Assembly: GCA_963682175.1 (NCBI GenBank)
Contig: OY821784.1
Location: 32,097,621-32,161,620 of the forward strand
Length of the DNA stretch: 64,000 nt
Reading direction: 5' to 3'
Source of the DNA: Triglochin maritima
Taxonomy: Eukaryota > Streptophyta > Magnoliopsida > Alismatales > Juncaginaceae
A program made the translations under genes and the position numbers. How positions within the stretch are numbered: the first letter of the stretch is position 1; each line of letters starts with the position of its first letter. Of the stretch, positions 22,701 to 34,824 are shown piece after piece. The notes under the pieces were generated by a model, which was not told the origin of the DNA, did not search any database, and saw only the letters and a program-made list of their open reading frames with translations.

Positions 22701-24317
22701 ACAAGATAACGGGTCTTCATTTTGTAAGGGTGCAAGAGCTAAATCCAAAAGTTGATCCTTAATTCCAATTGCAGCTTTTGCACATATAAATATATAAACA
22801 CTAGACTTTTATTTTTATTTTAATAACTATAGATATTCAACTATCACGTACATTGCATTGAAACAGCACAATAATGAGGGTAGTTTTGATATAGTCAACT
22901 TATGATGAACGTCAAAATTAGAAGCTAAATTTTGGATGAGAAGAAGAGTGGTGCGGCTCAGGAGAGTAGAATAACTCAAATTAAAGTTCTAAAAATATTA
23001 TTTTCGTCGTGATTTCTTAGAGAATATAAACCAATTTTTAAGCTCCCGTGGTTTTGAAAATTGGGTTAAAATCGCCTTCGTAATATCTACTGATAATAAT
23101 TTATTAATCTTGAGGCTTAATTATTGTTTATATATTTACATTACCAACCAGATATGGTACGTGTTACAATGACAACAAAGAAATCGTTTTATCTCTAGTA
23201 TTTTAGCGAAACAAAAAATTGAAAATTAAAATATTTACATTAATATCGAATGAATATATTTCTATATTATCTGACTATAAGAATCCCCCAAAATTCATAG
23301 AACAACATGATTGATAATAAAACATTTTGATGTGATTTTCAAATTTTAGATTTTGTTTCCTAGCAACGCCTCTTTTATCAACGGACTAAAGATTCGCAGC
23401 CTATCTATTCTCACAGATTGTGATTTTTCGAGCTAAAATCATAACAAATAAATGTTCCAAGCAAATCATACTTGTATATATGTATTCACATACCAAAAGT
23501 ACCTACAATGGGGACTGGATTATACACATTTGTTGACTGTTCCAAGCTCTTGCTCTTTCTCAAGTTCAAAGGAGCCAAGGTTTTAATTTTTTCAGAGGTC
23601 GAATCCTCTTTCGTTCTTGCCATCATCCGCCCAAAAATGGCTTCACTTGTCTCCCTCCTTTCTCTTCGGGGTGTTTCCACCTTCCTCTTAAATGACTCAA
23701 CTTTATAACACAACGGTCTTGCCATGAAAACTATCCAACAAACCAAACAAAAATGCATAAAGTTCTTTAAAACATAGTAAAAAAGCCAAACAATACTTAC
23801 CATTATTTCTGATCGACACGATAACACGATAAAACGCAAAAGATTTTAAAAAAACAAAAGAGAAGGGTACCATTATCATACCAGGACTAAATTTTTGGTT
23901 TCCCCACGTCCCTCTCTTAGGAGTACTAGACAAACAAGCTTCCCCCTCGAGCCGTGATGTCACCCCAGGGCAGACCATCAAGGCTCTTCTCCCAGGGATT
24001 GGTTTGGCACCTCGTAGGATCGGGACTGGAGCCCCGGCGTCGAGCCTTTCCACTTGGATGAATTGGCCCAATTGCAATTTATTGCTTAGTATGAGGTCAA
24101 CTTGATCATCAGGAAGACTAGCATAGGTGGAGGTTGAGGAGTCGGATACTTTCAGGTAGAAACCATGCTTAGGCAAAAAATCCTTCTCGTCTAGGCCGGC
24201 CGGAACGATATCGATAATCTGCAAAGTCGCGGTACGGTGGGGCCCAAATGGCCTCTCCTCGCCCGCCTCCATGCCATCGAGGAGCTTTTGGAGAACTCCA
24301 GGCAACAATGTGGACAT
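19768..24317 (-). CDS. DUF936-family protein gene, five recognised exons
   Basis: The only non-transposon protein gene recognised. Exons on minus: 24317-23882, 23700-23503, 22481-22284, 21755-21664 and 20170-19768, about 440 codons. The start [19 protein letters not shown] matches the usual DUF936 N-terminus; a longer in-frame extension has no ATG. Exon 1 has the family core ([39 protein letters not shown]). Exon 4 ([20 protein letters not shown]) and exon 5 match the C-terminal helical region. GT-AG phases agree for introns 1, 3 and 4. Between exons 2 and 3 they do not, so a small exon is missing or the exon 2 donor differs. DUF936 proteins are plant-specific and of poorly known function. 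Intron 4 (20171-21663) contains a TRIM; the satellite array lies upstream. Confidence 0.85.
20357..20892 (+). mobile_element. TRIM (536 bp) in DUF936 intron 4
   Basis: LTR1 20357-20552 (196 bp) and LTR2 20698-20892 (195 bp) surround a 145-bp noncoding centre. Flanks CAAGC (20352-20356) and GAAGC (20893-20897) make a 4/5 TSD. A PBS (TGGTATCAGAG, 20555-20565) follows LTR1, and LTR2 is preceded by the G-rich GTGTGGTAGGATG. LTR2 carries AGTCCCACATCG and a TATATAGA box. It has no coding capacity, so enzymes must come from elsewhere. It is antisense to the host gene. The LTR is similar to the 3' end of the family X LTR. Confidence 0.9.
20555..20565 (+). promoter_or_regulatory. TRIM primer-binding site (tRNA-iMet)
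   Basis: TGGTATCAGAG, two bases after LTR1, complementary to the 3' end of initiator tRNA-Met. Confidence 0.9.
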
Positions 24318-24344
24318 TGGAAGGTGTCTGAGTTTTTCAAACAA

Positions 24345-24944
24345 ATCATCTAGTCTATACCATAAGAAATATTATTATTTATATCCAAAAGTAAACGTGT
24401 CAAGCAGTTTCTTGAAAGGAAAATGATTTATGAACTCAGCGCGTTACGGACGCGCTCTACGTGGACATCCATGTCAGCCCTTACGTGGTCAAGGCATGAA
24501 TGTTTTTTTTGTTTTTTCTTCCTGATGTCCACTCAAATCACATTAAATGTGTTTCAACTCAGCACGTTCTCTCTCTCCACCCAAATACAAATATGATGAC
24601 ACTCTTTCTTTCTTCTTCATTCTTTCTCTCCAGAATAAATCACCATTTCGAGAAAGATATTAGGTCGAAGAAGCGTCAGATGCCGACTCCCAGGATTCTT
24701 TACAACGTAAGCAGCGTGAATGGGACGGTGCGAAGACTTCCCGATGTTCTACATAAACAGGAATCTGAGATGCTATTTTTTTCCTAAACGTAATTCTTGT
24801 GGGGTAAAATATACAGTGGGAGGTTTGTTGAGTTTGTGCGGGGGTGGCAGGGGGCGGCAGCCCAGGTTTGTTGAGTTTTTTTGTTTCGACATCATATTAT
24901 TGCATTCCATATATTGATTCGTTTATTCCGACAATAATGAAGCC
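24345..24944. other. DUF936 upstream region up to the array
   Basis: Presumed promoter and 5' UTR of the DUF936 gene, then the left GC-rich inverted repeat (24439-24465), then unassigned sequence. Short open stretches at 24500-24917 show no recognisable family. Confidence 0.4.
24439..24465 (+). repeat. Left arm of a 27-bp inverted repeat around the array
   Basis: Reads GCGCGTTACGGACGCG followed by CTCTACGTGGA. It matches the reverse complement of 28249-28275 at 23 of 27 positions. The arm itself holds a small hairpin (GCGCGT / ACGCGC). Confidence 0.7.
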
Positions 24945-27900
24945 ATATATTATTCCAGACTGCAAATACACTTATTCCGGACTGCAAATACACTTATTCC
25001 GGACAACAAATCCACTTATTCCGGACAAACTTTATGTTCCGTTTCTAGACACACTTTATTCTTAAACCGGACAACAAATACACATATTTCGGACAACAAA
25101 TACACTTATTCCGGACAGCAAATACACTTATTCCGGAAAAACTTTATTTCCGTTTCTGGACAAACTTTATTCTTAAACCGGACAACAAATACACTTATTC
25201 CGGACAGCAAATACATTTATTCCGGACAACAAATACACTTATTCCGGACAAACTTTCTGTTCCGTTTCTGGACACACTTTCTTCTTATTCTGGACAACTA
25301 CACTTATTCCGGACTGCAAATACACTTATTCCGGACAGCAAATACACTTATTCCGGACAGCAAATCAACTTATTCCGGACAAACTTTATGTTCCGTTTCT
25401 GGACACACTTTATTCTTAAACCGGACAACAAATACACTTATTCCGGACAACAAATACACTTATTCCGGACAGCAAATACACTTATTCCAGACAAGCTTTC
25501 TGTTCCGTTTCTGGACACACTTTCTTCTTATTCTGGACAACTACACTTATTCCGGACTGCAAATACACTTATTCCGGACAACAAATACACTTATTCCGGA
25601 CAACAAATCAACTTATTCCGGACAAACTTTATGTTCAGTTTCTGGACACACTTTATTCTTAAACCGGACAACAAATACACTTATTCCGGACAACAAATAC
25701 ACTTATTCCGGACAGCAAATACACTTATTCCGGACAAGCTTTCTGTTCCGTTTCTGGACACACTTTCTTCTTATTCTGGACAACTACACTTATTTCGGAC
25801 TGCAAATACACTTATTCCGGACAACAAATCAACTTATTCCGGACAAACTTTATGTTCCGTTTCTGGACACACTTTATTCTTAAACCGGACAACAAATACA
25901 CTTATTCCGGACAGCAAATACACTTATTCCGGACAAGCTTTCTGTTCCGTTTCTGGACACACTTTCTTCTTATTCTGGACAACTACACTTATTCCGGACT
26001 GCAAATACACTTATTCCGGACAACAAATCAACTTATTCCGGACAAACTTTATGTTTCGTTTCTGGACACACTTTATTCTTAAACCGGACAACAAATACAC
26101 TTATTCCGGACAACAAATACACTTATTCCGGACAAGCTTTCTGTTCCGTTTCTGGACACACTTTCTTCTTATTCTGGACAACTACACTTATTTCGGACTG
26201 CAAATACACTTATTCCGGACAGCAAATACACTTATTCCGGACAACAAATCAACTTATTCCGGACAAACTTTATGTTCCGTTTCTGGACACACTTTATTCT
26301 TAAACCGGACAACAAATACACTTATTCCGGACAAACTTTCTGTTCCGTTTCTGGACACACTTTCTTCTTATTCTGGACAACTACACTTATTCCGGACTGC
26401 AAATACACTTATTCCGGACAGCAAATACACTTATTCCGGACAACAAATCAACTTATTCCGGACAAACTTTATGTTCCGTTTCTGGACACATTTTATTCTT
26501 AAACCGGACAACAAATACACTTATTCCGGACAACAAATACACTTATTCCGGACATCAAATACACTTATTCCGGACAAGCTTTCTGTTCCGTTTCTGGACA
26601 CACTTTCTTCTTATTCTGGACAACTACACTTATTCCGGACTGCAAATACACTTATTCCGGACAGCAAATACACTTATTCCGGACAACAAATCAACTTATT
26701 CCGGACAAACTTTATGTTCCGTTTTTGGACACACTTTATTCTTAAACCGGACAACAAATACACTTAGTCCGGACAACAAATACACTTATTCCGGACAGCA
26801 AATACACTTATTCCGGACAAACTTTCTTTTTCGTTTCTGGACACACTTTCTTCTTATTCTGGACAACTACACTTATTCCGGACTGCAAATACACTTATTC
26901 CGGACAACAAATCAACTTATTCCGGACAAACTTTATGTTCCGTTTCTGGACACACTTTATTCTTAAACCGGACAACAAATACACTTATTCCGGACAACAA
27001 ATACACTTATTCTGGACAGCAAATACACTTATTCCGGACAAGCTTTCTGTTCCGTTTCTGGACACACTTTCTTCTTATTCTGGACAACTACACTTATTCC
27101 GGACTGCAAATACACTTATTCCGGACAACAAATCAACTTATTCCGGACAAACTTTATGTTCCGTTTCTGGACACACTTTATTCTTAAACCGGACAACAAA
27201 TACACTTATTCCGGACAACAAATACACTTATTCCGGACAGCAAATACACTTATTCCGGACAAGCTTTCTGTTCCGTTTCTGGACACACTTTCTTCTTATT
27301 CTGGACAACTACACTTATTTCGGACTGCAAATACACTTATTCCGGACAGCAAATACACTTATTCCGGACAACAAATCAACTTATTCCGGACAAACTTTAT
27401 GTTCCGTTTCTGGACACACTTTATTCTTAAACCGGACAACAAATACACTTATTCCGGACAAACTTTCTGTTCCGTTTCTGGACACACTTTCTTCTTATTC
27501 TGGACAAATACACTTATTCCGGACTGCAAATACACTTATTCCGGACAGCAAATACACTTATTCCGGACAACAAATCAACTTATTCCGGACAAACTTTATG
27601 TTCCGTTTCTGGACACATTTTATTCTTAAACCGGACAACAAATACACTTATTCCGGACAACAAATACACTTATTCCGGACAGCAAATACAGTTATTCCGG
27701 ACAAGCTTTCTGTTCCGTTTCTGGACACACTTTCTTCTTATTCTGGACAACTACACTTATTTCGGACTGCAAATACACTTGTTCCGGACAGCAAATACAC
27801 TTATTCCGGACAACAAATCAACTTATTCCGGACAAACTTTATGTTCCGTTTTTTGACACACTTTATTCTTTAACCGGACAACAAATACACTTAGTCCGGA

Positions 27901-27950
27901 CAACAAATACACTTATTCCGGACAGCAAATACACTTATTCCGGACAGACA
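24945..27950 (+). repeat. 3-kb minisatellite array, 22-bp unit with higher-order structure
   Basis: The basic unit is TTCCGGACAACAAATACACT plus TA (22 bp). Variants change ACAAC to CAGC, ACTGC or AATCAA. Shorter variants (CCGGACAAGCTTTCTGTT, CTGGACAACTACACTTATT) are mixed in a fixed order, giving a higher-order period of about 200, 220 or 243 bp; roughly a dozen are counted using the TTTATGTTCCGTTT anchor. The HOR lengths differ by about one basic unit. Open frames up to 459 codons (25388-26767) arise because the unit has few stops in two frames. The array continues weakly to about 28000. Confidence 0.95.
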
Positions 27951-28723
27951 CATAACGTAAACAGGACAAACACATAATGTAAACTGCACATACACATAAA
28001 GTAAGCTAGACAAATTAAGTTGATCCAACGTAAAACTTAAAAACAAATATTTTATTATGATAAGTGTGAGCTCTGCACGAATAATGAGACTGCACGATGT
28101 CCTAGGGTCTGCACACTGTCTTATCTGTGTATTGGGAAATGAATCGTTCAACTTAAAGAACCGGCGTTTTTTAAAAAGACCAAAACGCGCGAAAAGAAAT
28201 TTCGCTGACTGGGCGCTGACTCAAAGAAAAATATCTGAGCTGTACAGATCCACGTAAGACGCGTCCGTGACGCGCGCGTCCGACTATCACGGTTCTTCTT
28301 GAAAACCAACGAGCTCAACATAAGAAATGTTCAACTATGATGGTTTTTTATATTCTTTACAGCCGGAGTATTAAATAAACAAGAAAGAAACTTTAGATTG
28401 AGACCAGACATGAGAAAAATCTACATATATGTGGAAAAAAAACTCAAGGACTATAAGGGAATATTATGTTGTTCCATTCCAACTATTTATTTGCGTATCT
28501 AGCACATTACTATTTAACTATGTTTTATAATTATCATTATATATTTCTTGAGATGTTGTTTATGGAGTAGTGGCAACGTTGTCAGATGTGAAATTCGGAA
28601 ATAAAATCAGATAGTATTGCAAATTGTACAAACTAGAGCAACATAAAACTAATATTTGTCACATATTAATAATGAGGTTTGCGAGGCTCGAAATTTAAAT
28701 GGTTAGACAAGTATGCACGCTAA
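27951..28723. other. Array edge and unassigned DNA
   Basis: 27951-28010 holds diverged relatives of the array (GGACAAACACATAATGTAAA). 28010-28248 is unassigned. 28249-28275 is the right inverted-repeat arm. 28276-28723 is AT-rich with no recognisable feature. Confidence 0.4.
28249..28275 (-). repeat. Right arm of the 27-bp inverted repeat
   Basis: TCCACGTAAGACGCGTCCGT followed by GACGCGC; partner of 24439-24465 in inverted orientation. It extends into GCGCGTCC, so this arm is also self-complementary. Confidence 0.7.
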
Positions 28724-29174
28724 GGCTATGTCTAGTTCAATGTAGTCAAGACTGTAATGTAATCTTATTATACTTTTGATTACATTTCATTGTTTGATTA
28801 GTTTAAAAGGTTGAAGGTTGTAATCGTTATAGATGCAATTGAATTACGCCCCTTTCCGGGTAGATGAATAACCATACAAGAGGTTGTAACCTAATTATAT
28901 TACAACATGATCGATTCATTTCAATTTATTCAAAACTTCTCTATGGTTGAAACGATCAATCTTGATTACGTGGAAGTTTGTGAGAACTCTAGCAACCTCT
29001 CGAACATTTATTGGCTCTTGGATTACTGAATTAATTGTTTAATTACATTGACATTGACGTGGTAAATACCAACATTATCAAACGATGGAATTTGATTACA
29101 CGAACTCAATTCATGAGAATACAACCCGATTACGTGGAATTGAATTCTACTTAATACGCTAACCAAACATGACC
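28724..29174. mobile_element. MITE-like element (about 450 bp)
   Basis: The left end GGCTATGTCTAGTT and the reverse complement of the right end (GGTCATGTTTGGTT) are imperfect terminal inverted repeats. The interior has repeated GATTACA/GATTACG and GAATT motifs and no coding capacity. No clear TSD was seen, so superfamily (hAT-like by the ends) is uncertain. Confidence 0.45.
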
Positions 29175-29639
29175 CAAATGAAACCCATGCAAAGCACTAC
29201 GCAATTGTTTCTACTTGATTATTTATTCGTTAAATAATATGAAATAATGATGTTTAAGATTTTAGATTAATGCATGTCATAATTTATTTCCCATGTCAAT
29301 TCATCATATTTTTGCAATTTGGTAGATTTTGAAGGTACCGTAAGTGCTTGAAATTTCTCGTCATTTAACGGTAAAACATACAATTGTGTAAGAGGTAATT
29401 TGGTTTTGTGCACTTTGACCGGGTAATTATTGGTCACGTTCATCCCCATTTATCGTATTTACTTGTGTGGATCTTGACTTTCAAGTTTTTTAATTGGATG
29501 CACATTGACCGAGTCATAATTGGCCACGTCCACTAACTCAGTCACGTTTTCTTTTAGAAATTTTACAAATTACGTCTTTTGAAATAATAAATATTCTTAA
29601 TGTCAATAACAAAAAAATGAAGTAAAAAAAATGAAAACA

Positions 29640-30022
29640 CCCTCAAAACACTCATCTCTCTTGGAGGCCTCTCTTTCCTTCCACCCTCACTCGGGGTTGG
29701 GGCTCAGTGGGGGACGACGGGGGCGGGTCTGGGGACGGTCGATAGAGATGGGGTCTGGTTTGGCTTGGGTTGGGGTTAAGGATTTGTGTTTGATTTGGGG
29801 GTGAAAACCGAAACTTGGTAAAAAAGTTAAAATTTTCCACGCCAATTTTTAAGAAATTGACGTGGTTAGCATTACATACCACGTCGGATATTAGACTAAC
29901 AAATGTGATAAGGAAGATGCCACATCAGTTTTACAAACTGACGATTTAGTTTTTCACGTCGGTTTAAGCACCTTTTTACGTCAATTTTGCAAAACCGACG
30001 TAGTAAGGGTTAATTTTGCAGC
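29640..30022 (-). mobile_element. Degraded CACTA-like right end
   Basis: 29820-30010 has repeated motifs in both orientations (ACGTCGGTTT, AAAACCGACGTAG, TTTACGTCAATTTT, GAAATTGACGTGG), typical of CACTA subterminal repeats. The end TTTTGCAGCG at 30013-30022 could be a mutated TTTTGTAGTG, the complement of CACTACAAAA. 29652-29882 on minus is proline-rich and reads like a transposon 5' leader. The motif differs from that of the CACTA at 61905-62187. Confidence 0.45.
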
Positions 30023-30444
30023 GGCGTTCCAAACTTGATGATTCTATCCAACAAGATTAAACTAACCTTTGGTTAAATGGTTTGTCTTATTTCAAATCTG
30101 ATGCTACACTATTTGACATTAAGGAGTTGGTACTAGCAACATTCCAAATTGATATATAGAAATGGTTGTTTGCATAAAAAGCCTTATTGATCTTGTTCTT
30201 AATTTTAAAAAAAGACAATATATGACTTGATTAATGTAGTTTAAGTGACCGTTGGTTATGTTCTTCAAAACTAGCCGATGGTTACCATCTTACTAATAAA
30301 CTTAGATGGACGACTCTTTGTAAATCAAGCTATTTAGACATCAATCGTTCATAAATTTATGAAATTGGTTCGAAACTTGGAAGCATGATATTTGATGCTT
30401 TATCTTCTTCTTCGCTTGATATTGTGCCACTTTCATTTGTTAGG
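30023..30444. other. Unassigned DNA
   Basis: AT-rich, no open frame or repeat recognised. Confidence 0.3.
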
Positions 30445-32562
30445 TGTAAAACCCTAAACCCTTGATTAAGGCTAATCCCGGGTTTTGTGGGGTTTTTCAT
30501 GGGGAAGGAGAGTTGGGTGAAGTGATGGGGTATGGGTTGGGGGTTGTAGGGTGGTGTTGAGGGGGAGGAGGTTGTTGGGCTGGGTTTTGGTTTTATAAAC
30601 CAAACTTGTCTCTCTCTTTTCTTTCTTCTTCCATTTTCTTGTCATCCCTCTCATCTCTCTCACTTACTTCTCTCTTTTCGACGATCTAGAGGAGGTGGAG
30701 GCTGCTCCGACGTGTGGTAGTGAGCGTGGCACCAAGGCGTGAGGCGTGTGGCGTCGACGTGGGGAAGTGGACGTTCGTACTGTTGCAGTCCGGAGGCTTG
30801 TGCAGGTGGTTCTCCGGCGAGCTTCGACAACCTCGGAAGAAGGTATGCCGGTTCTATAGATGCATGTTTGTTTTGCTCACACTAGTAGTGTGAGGTGTTG
30901 GCTGGAGGGCGGAGGTCAGATATCTCACCGACGTTGGGTGTGCAACAAGTTAGACCTAGCTCGGCTAGGACGTTGTCGGCCAACGGTCGATCGGTGCTTT
31001 CGGGCGGTCGACCGGATGTAGTGTAAATGCCCAACTTTAACCAACACCGGTCGAACGATGCCTTGTGACGGTCGACCGGTTGTGCTTGTGCTTGTGCTGG
31101 TGAGTCGGGAATGCCCGTTGTCTTCGGTCGACCAGGACCCCTGAGTCGGCCGATCATTTCTTTTTGGACAGGTCTGGACAGAGCCTGGACCACCAAAACG
31201 GTCGACCGCTCTTGACTTTGTCCGACCGGTACCTTAAGTTCACTTAATGTCTATTCGGCCGATAAATAGTTAGTTCGACCGATTGATGACTAGAACTTCT
31301 AGGTTGCCCCTGGTAGTGTTCGGTCGACTGGGACCCCTGTATGATTTTGACTTGGTCCGGATTTTGACCTTGTAGCGGTCGACCGATTTTCACCTTTTGT
31401 TTGACCGTTGGGGTTAAGTTATGAGCCCGGAGTTTGACCGAATGCAGGCGTCTGTTCGACCGATTCCTTGAGGAGCGGTCGACCGGTATACCTTTTTTGG
31501 TCAACCGTTTGGGCCCAGAACTGGATCCTTTATCCTAGCGAAGTGTCAACTCTGTCCACGGAAACCCGTGTCCTCGCCTAGCGTGTGAGCCGGGAGGTGA
31601 CAGTGGGTGTGTTGATCGTGCCTGTTTAGGGGCCGCCGTGTGGAAGAGCGTGGATACTCGGGACGGGCCACATCTGATATATGGATTGTGGGATCGTTAT
31701 TGCTTTATTTGACTCATTATTAGAGTAGTAGACCTGAGGGATCGTGGATCCTATTGCACGATGTTGCATGGCTCATTGGAGCATGATGACCTGGCGGACT
31801 TCGGTCCGGAACCGTCTGATGTTATGCCGGACGTATGTTGTACCGTCGATGTTGTTCCGACGATGATGTCGTCGATATTGTTTCGGCTTTTGTGCTGCTG
31901 ATGTTGTTCCGGCATGTTACCTTAACTGGGCACCTACTGAGCGATTGATTGGACCGACATGAGCGACGACTCCGTCGGTGTGGTGTTGACCATGATATTT
32001 CAGATATGATTCTACTGACGCGGACGTGCGAACGTACCTCACTGAACCCCATGTTTAGTATAGCAGCACGTGGGGTGCGTATGGTCTGTAAGACCGTATG
32101 TGCCTACGGTAGGTCTCTGAGGGAGACCCGATGTTGATTGTGGGACTGATGTCCATATTTACCCTTGGAGGGGAATTGTTTCCTTACTGTTGATGATATG
32201 ACATGTCACTAGTATGATAAGTTCATTTTATTGTACTGTTGCATTCATATAGGTGAGCTTGACATACGGGGTTTCCTTATGGAAACTCGGGCATTGTTTG
32301 TTACATTTGCATTTCGGGACCGCAGTAGGTTTTGTTGGGTGGTGACCGCGGGCGCGTATGTTTTGGGATCAGGATCCTCTTCGAACTATTGGAGGTCGCC
32401 ATGATTACCCGCATTTTATATTTCGTTTTATTTTGGCAAACTCTGTTGTATTTTGGTGCACTGATTGGTTATGTATTTGAGTAACATTCCCGCTTTGATG
32501 GTCAATCTCGTGTGAGGTTTTATTGTTAAAATTTCAAATTTTCCGTTGTTCTGGACTATACA
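30445..32562 (-). mobile_element. Family X LTR, second copy, 3'-truncated
   Basis: Homologous to 12107-14266, including the block with GGAAACCCGTGTCCTCGCC and GTGAGCCGGGAGGTGAC (near 31560) and the end with TTTTCCGTTGTTC. It lacks the 190 bp TRIM-like promoter end and no TSD is visible, so it is truncated at its left (3') side. It carries a GGTCGACC array (30975-31510). Confidence 0.75.
30975..31510. promoter_or_regulatory. GGTCGACC palindrome array (second X copy)
   Basis: About 15 degenerate copies, such as GGGCGGTCGACCGG, ACGGTCGACCGG, AGCGGTCGACCGA and TTGGTCAACCG. More variants than in the first copy. Confidence 0.75.
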
Positions 32563-33979
32563 CTCTTTCCAAAATTATTGAAATGATTGAATTTATGATA
32601 ATGTGAAATTCATGTGTATTTTCTATAGTGGGTGGAGGAGATAGAGGAGAGCATGATGAATGATTATGTAATTTATAGTGCGGCGGACTTGCCAATTCAC
32701 CTGAAATTACCCATTCTGATGGAGTCCATTTACATGAGACATACATTTTCGTTGTCGTTATTTTGCGAACCTTATTCTTGTGTTGTATTTGTTAGACTTT
32801 GAACATATTGGTAAATCTAGTTACACATGTTTGTTGTGCATATGTTCGGTGTCAACTGATTTAGAGATCATTCAGATGTGAGGACATGAAGGAGTTTATA
32901 TTGGTTCTAGAATTCTTAATATTTATTTGATCTTGGAAAGTGTCATAATTGATAGTGGTGATTCACTTATTTGAAATGTGCTTTATGATGAACATAGGAG
33001 GAGATTAGTGGATACATTTTTAAATTAATCTAGGTATTATGTTTACATACAAGATTAATATATGAAAACACTGTTATTGAACCTATATATATGTACTGGA
33101 GCATAACAATATGTTTACAAACTGTAGGACATGCCCTACGATACGTTGGAGCTAACACTCTTGGGAGTAGTACTTCAATCAAACTCTCTCTTGCCCTGGA
33201 ACCGAAATCCTAACACCTCCAACAATGTTTACTCTCTGGATACAAGACTTATGTGCTTATCCATTTTTGACATATTAAATCGTGTTGAAATGAATACGCA
33301 ACCTCTATAATCTTGCAATACATGACATGTTGTTTGATGTACTTGTTCATAATTACATTATTGTACACATTCATACTTATAAGGGTGTACATATATGGTC
33401 CCGAATTTTTTTATTATAATAAAATTATAATACGAAATTAAATATTTAGGTAAAAAAGTGATAGATTCCGAGATCTACTGTCCTCGGATTAGCCATGCCC
33501 AAGGTGTAGCCCACCCCTCAGACATGCCAAATCCGTGGGGTAGTCACCCCTGGGACTTGGAAGGACCGAGGGGTGGGGAACCCCTCGGAGGTGAGTAGAT
33601 CTCGATTTATTGAACCTATATATAAGGGTAGTCACCCCTCGGACATGCCAAATCCGTGGGGTAGTCACCCCTCAGACATGCCAAGTCCGTGGGGGTGAGC
33701 ATCATCTAACACCCGCGAACCTGGCCTCCCCTCCCTTTCTCCTCTCCTATAGTGATAACATATTTATGATCTGCCGGAGTCAATTGGTGATATTTAAGGT
33801 AATTTTTTCCTCCTATTTTGAATGATCTCTATTGAATAGTTAATAATTTTGTCAAAAATTCAAGCAATTTTAGTATGAAATTGATGAAAAACACTGCATT
33901 ATTGTAGATTAACGAAAAATGATTCCGATAAGTGTGTACTTTGGTGGTGATATAACTCAAAATGCAAGCATTGATGTGG
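32563..33979. other. Unassigned DNA with a small minisatellite
   Basis: No coding sequence or known element recognised apart from the repeats at 33480-33705. It abuts the truncated end of element E at 33980. Confidence 0.3.
33480..33705. repeat. Small minisatellite, unit about 34 bp
   Basis: Repeated GTAGTCACCCCTCGGACATG next to CCAAATCCGTGGG, seen four times in whole or part, with inverted relatives (CCGAGGGGTGGGG). Two pairs are separated by about 70 bp of other sequence. Confidence 0.65.
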
Positions 33980-34809
33980 TTATTCGTCTTCTCTTCACCC
34001 TAAATCCGTCACCTCCACCCTTTGGAAAGAGTTAGAAACTCATGGAGGGAGGAAGAAAGGGTCCTTGAGACATTACAAAAGAAAACTAAAAGTAAGAAAT
34101 AAAAGACAGAATTTTATTAATGAAAAGAAGATTACAAAACTAAAATTAAGAATAAAAACTAACACCAAAGACTAAGGACCCTTCTAACATCGTTCTTGGG
34201 TCTATTTATAGTTGCTACAAGGGATCTAGGTATAATATTGGAAAGTACACGTGTCCAGACACAACTGGACGAAATTGGAGCACACGGATCGACTAGGGGG
34301 CGGCGGAATCGCCGCACATCATGCTCTGATTTGGTCCATATTTTGGTTGAATGTTTATGGTATGATTTGATCATCCTTTACGCGTCTGGATTGATTCTTT
34401 CCATTCTTTTGAGCTCCGGATTAATTCCTTCACATATTTGGAGATATACATTGATTTTTCTATATATTTTCTCCAAGAGAATAAAAGCTACTCGTGATTT
34501 GCATTTAGGTCCTTGACTTTTTGCAACTAAGTCCCCGGCTACTTTTGTGCTTAAGTCCTTGTTCTTTTTTGCAATTAGGACTTGAATGCTTTTATGCTTG
34601 GATACATTTCCATTCGTAACCCGATAATCTTGAACTTGGCCTTTATGATAGAAATGAGTCTTTTGCACGCGTTTATGATCGGGATGTGGGTAAATTGCAT
34701 TCAGGTCCCTGTATTCTGTAAATAAGACTAAACACATACCTTAGTAGCATTTATTGATGTAAAAGTAATCTAAATGAAAGACATATGATGCAATGTATGC
34801 AATGCATCA
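33980..34809 (-). repeat. Element E 3' LTR (truncated)
   Basis: Matches 40167-41027. It carries one hairpin motif (34300-34315), against two in the 5' LTR. Confidence 0.9.
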
Positions 34810-34824
34810 AATACCCCCACACCT
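34810..34824 (-). promoter_or_regulatory. Element E polypurine tract
   Basis: AGGTGTGGGGGTATT on minus, directly before the LTR start. The same tract precedes the F LTR at 45864-45878. Confidence 0.85.

Noticed and set aside
25388..27873. Long open frames (459, 312 and 157 codons) rich in YTYSGQQIHLF-type repeats
   Set aside because: They are translations of the 22-bp array, which lacks stops in two frames; overlapping frames are equally open and no start context or homology supports a protein.
24945..27950. CRISPR-like array
   Set aside because: There are no unique spacers, the units are head-to-tail, and this is plant nuclear DNA.
30445..32562. Host gene with TATA and pyrimidine-rich leader
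   Set aside because: A TATA-like palindrome and CT-rich stretch suggest a plus-strand gene start, but the whole block is homologous to the X solo LTR at 11915-14266.
33610..33825. 71-codon frame
   Set aside because: It is produced by the small minisatellite.
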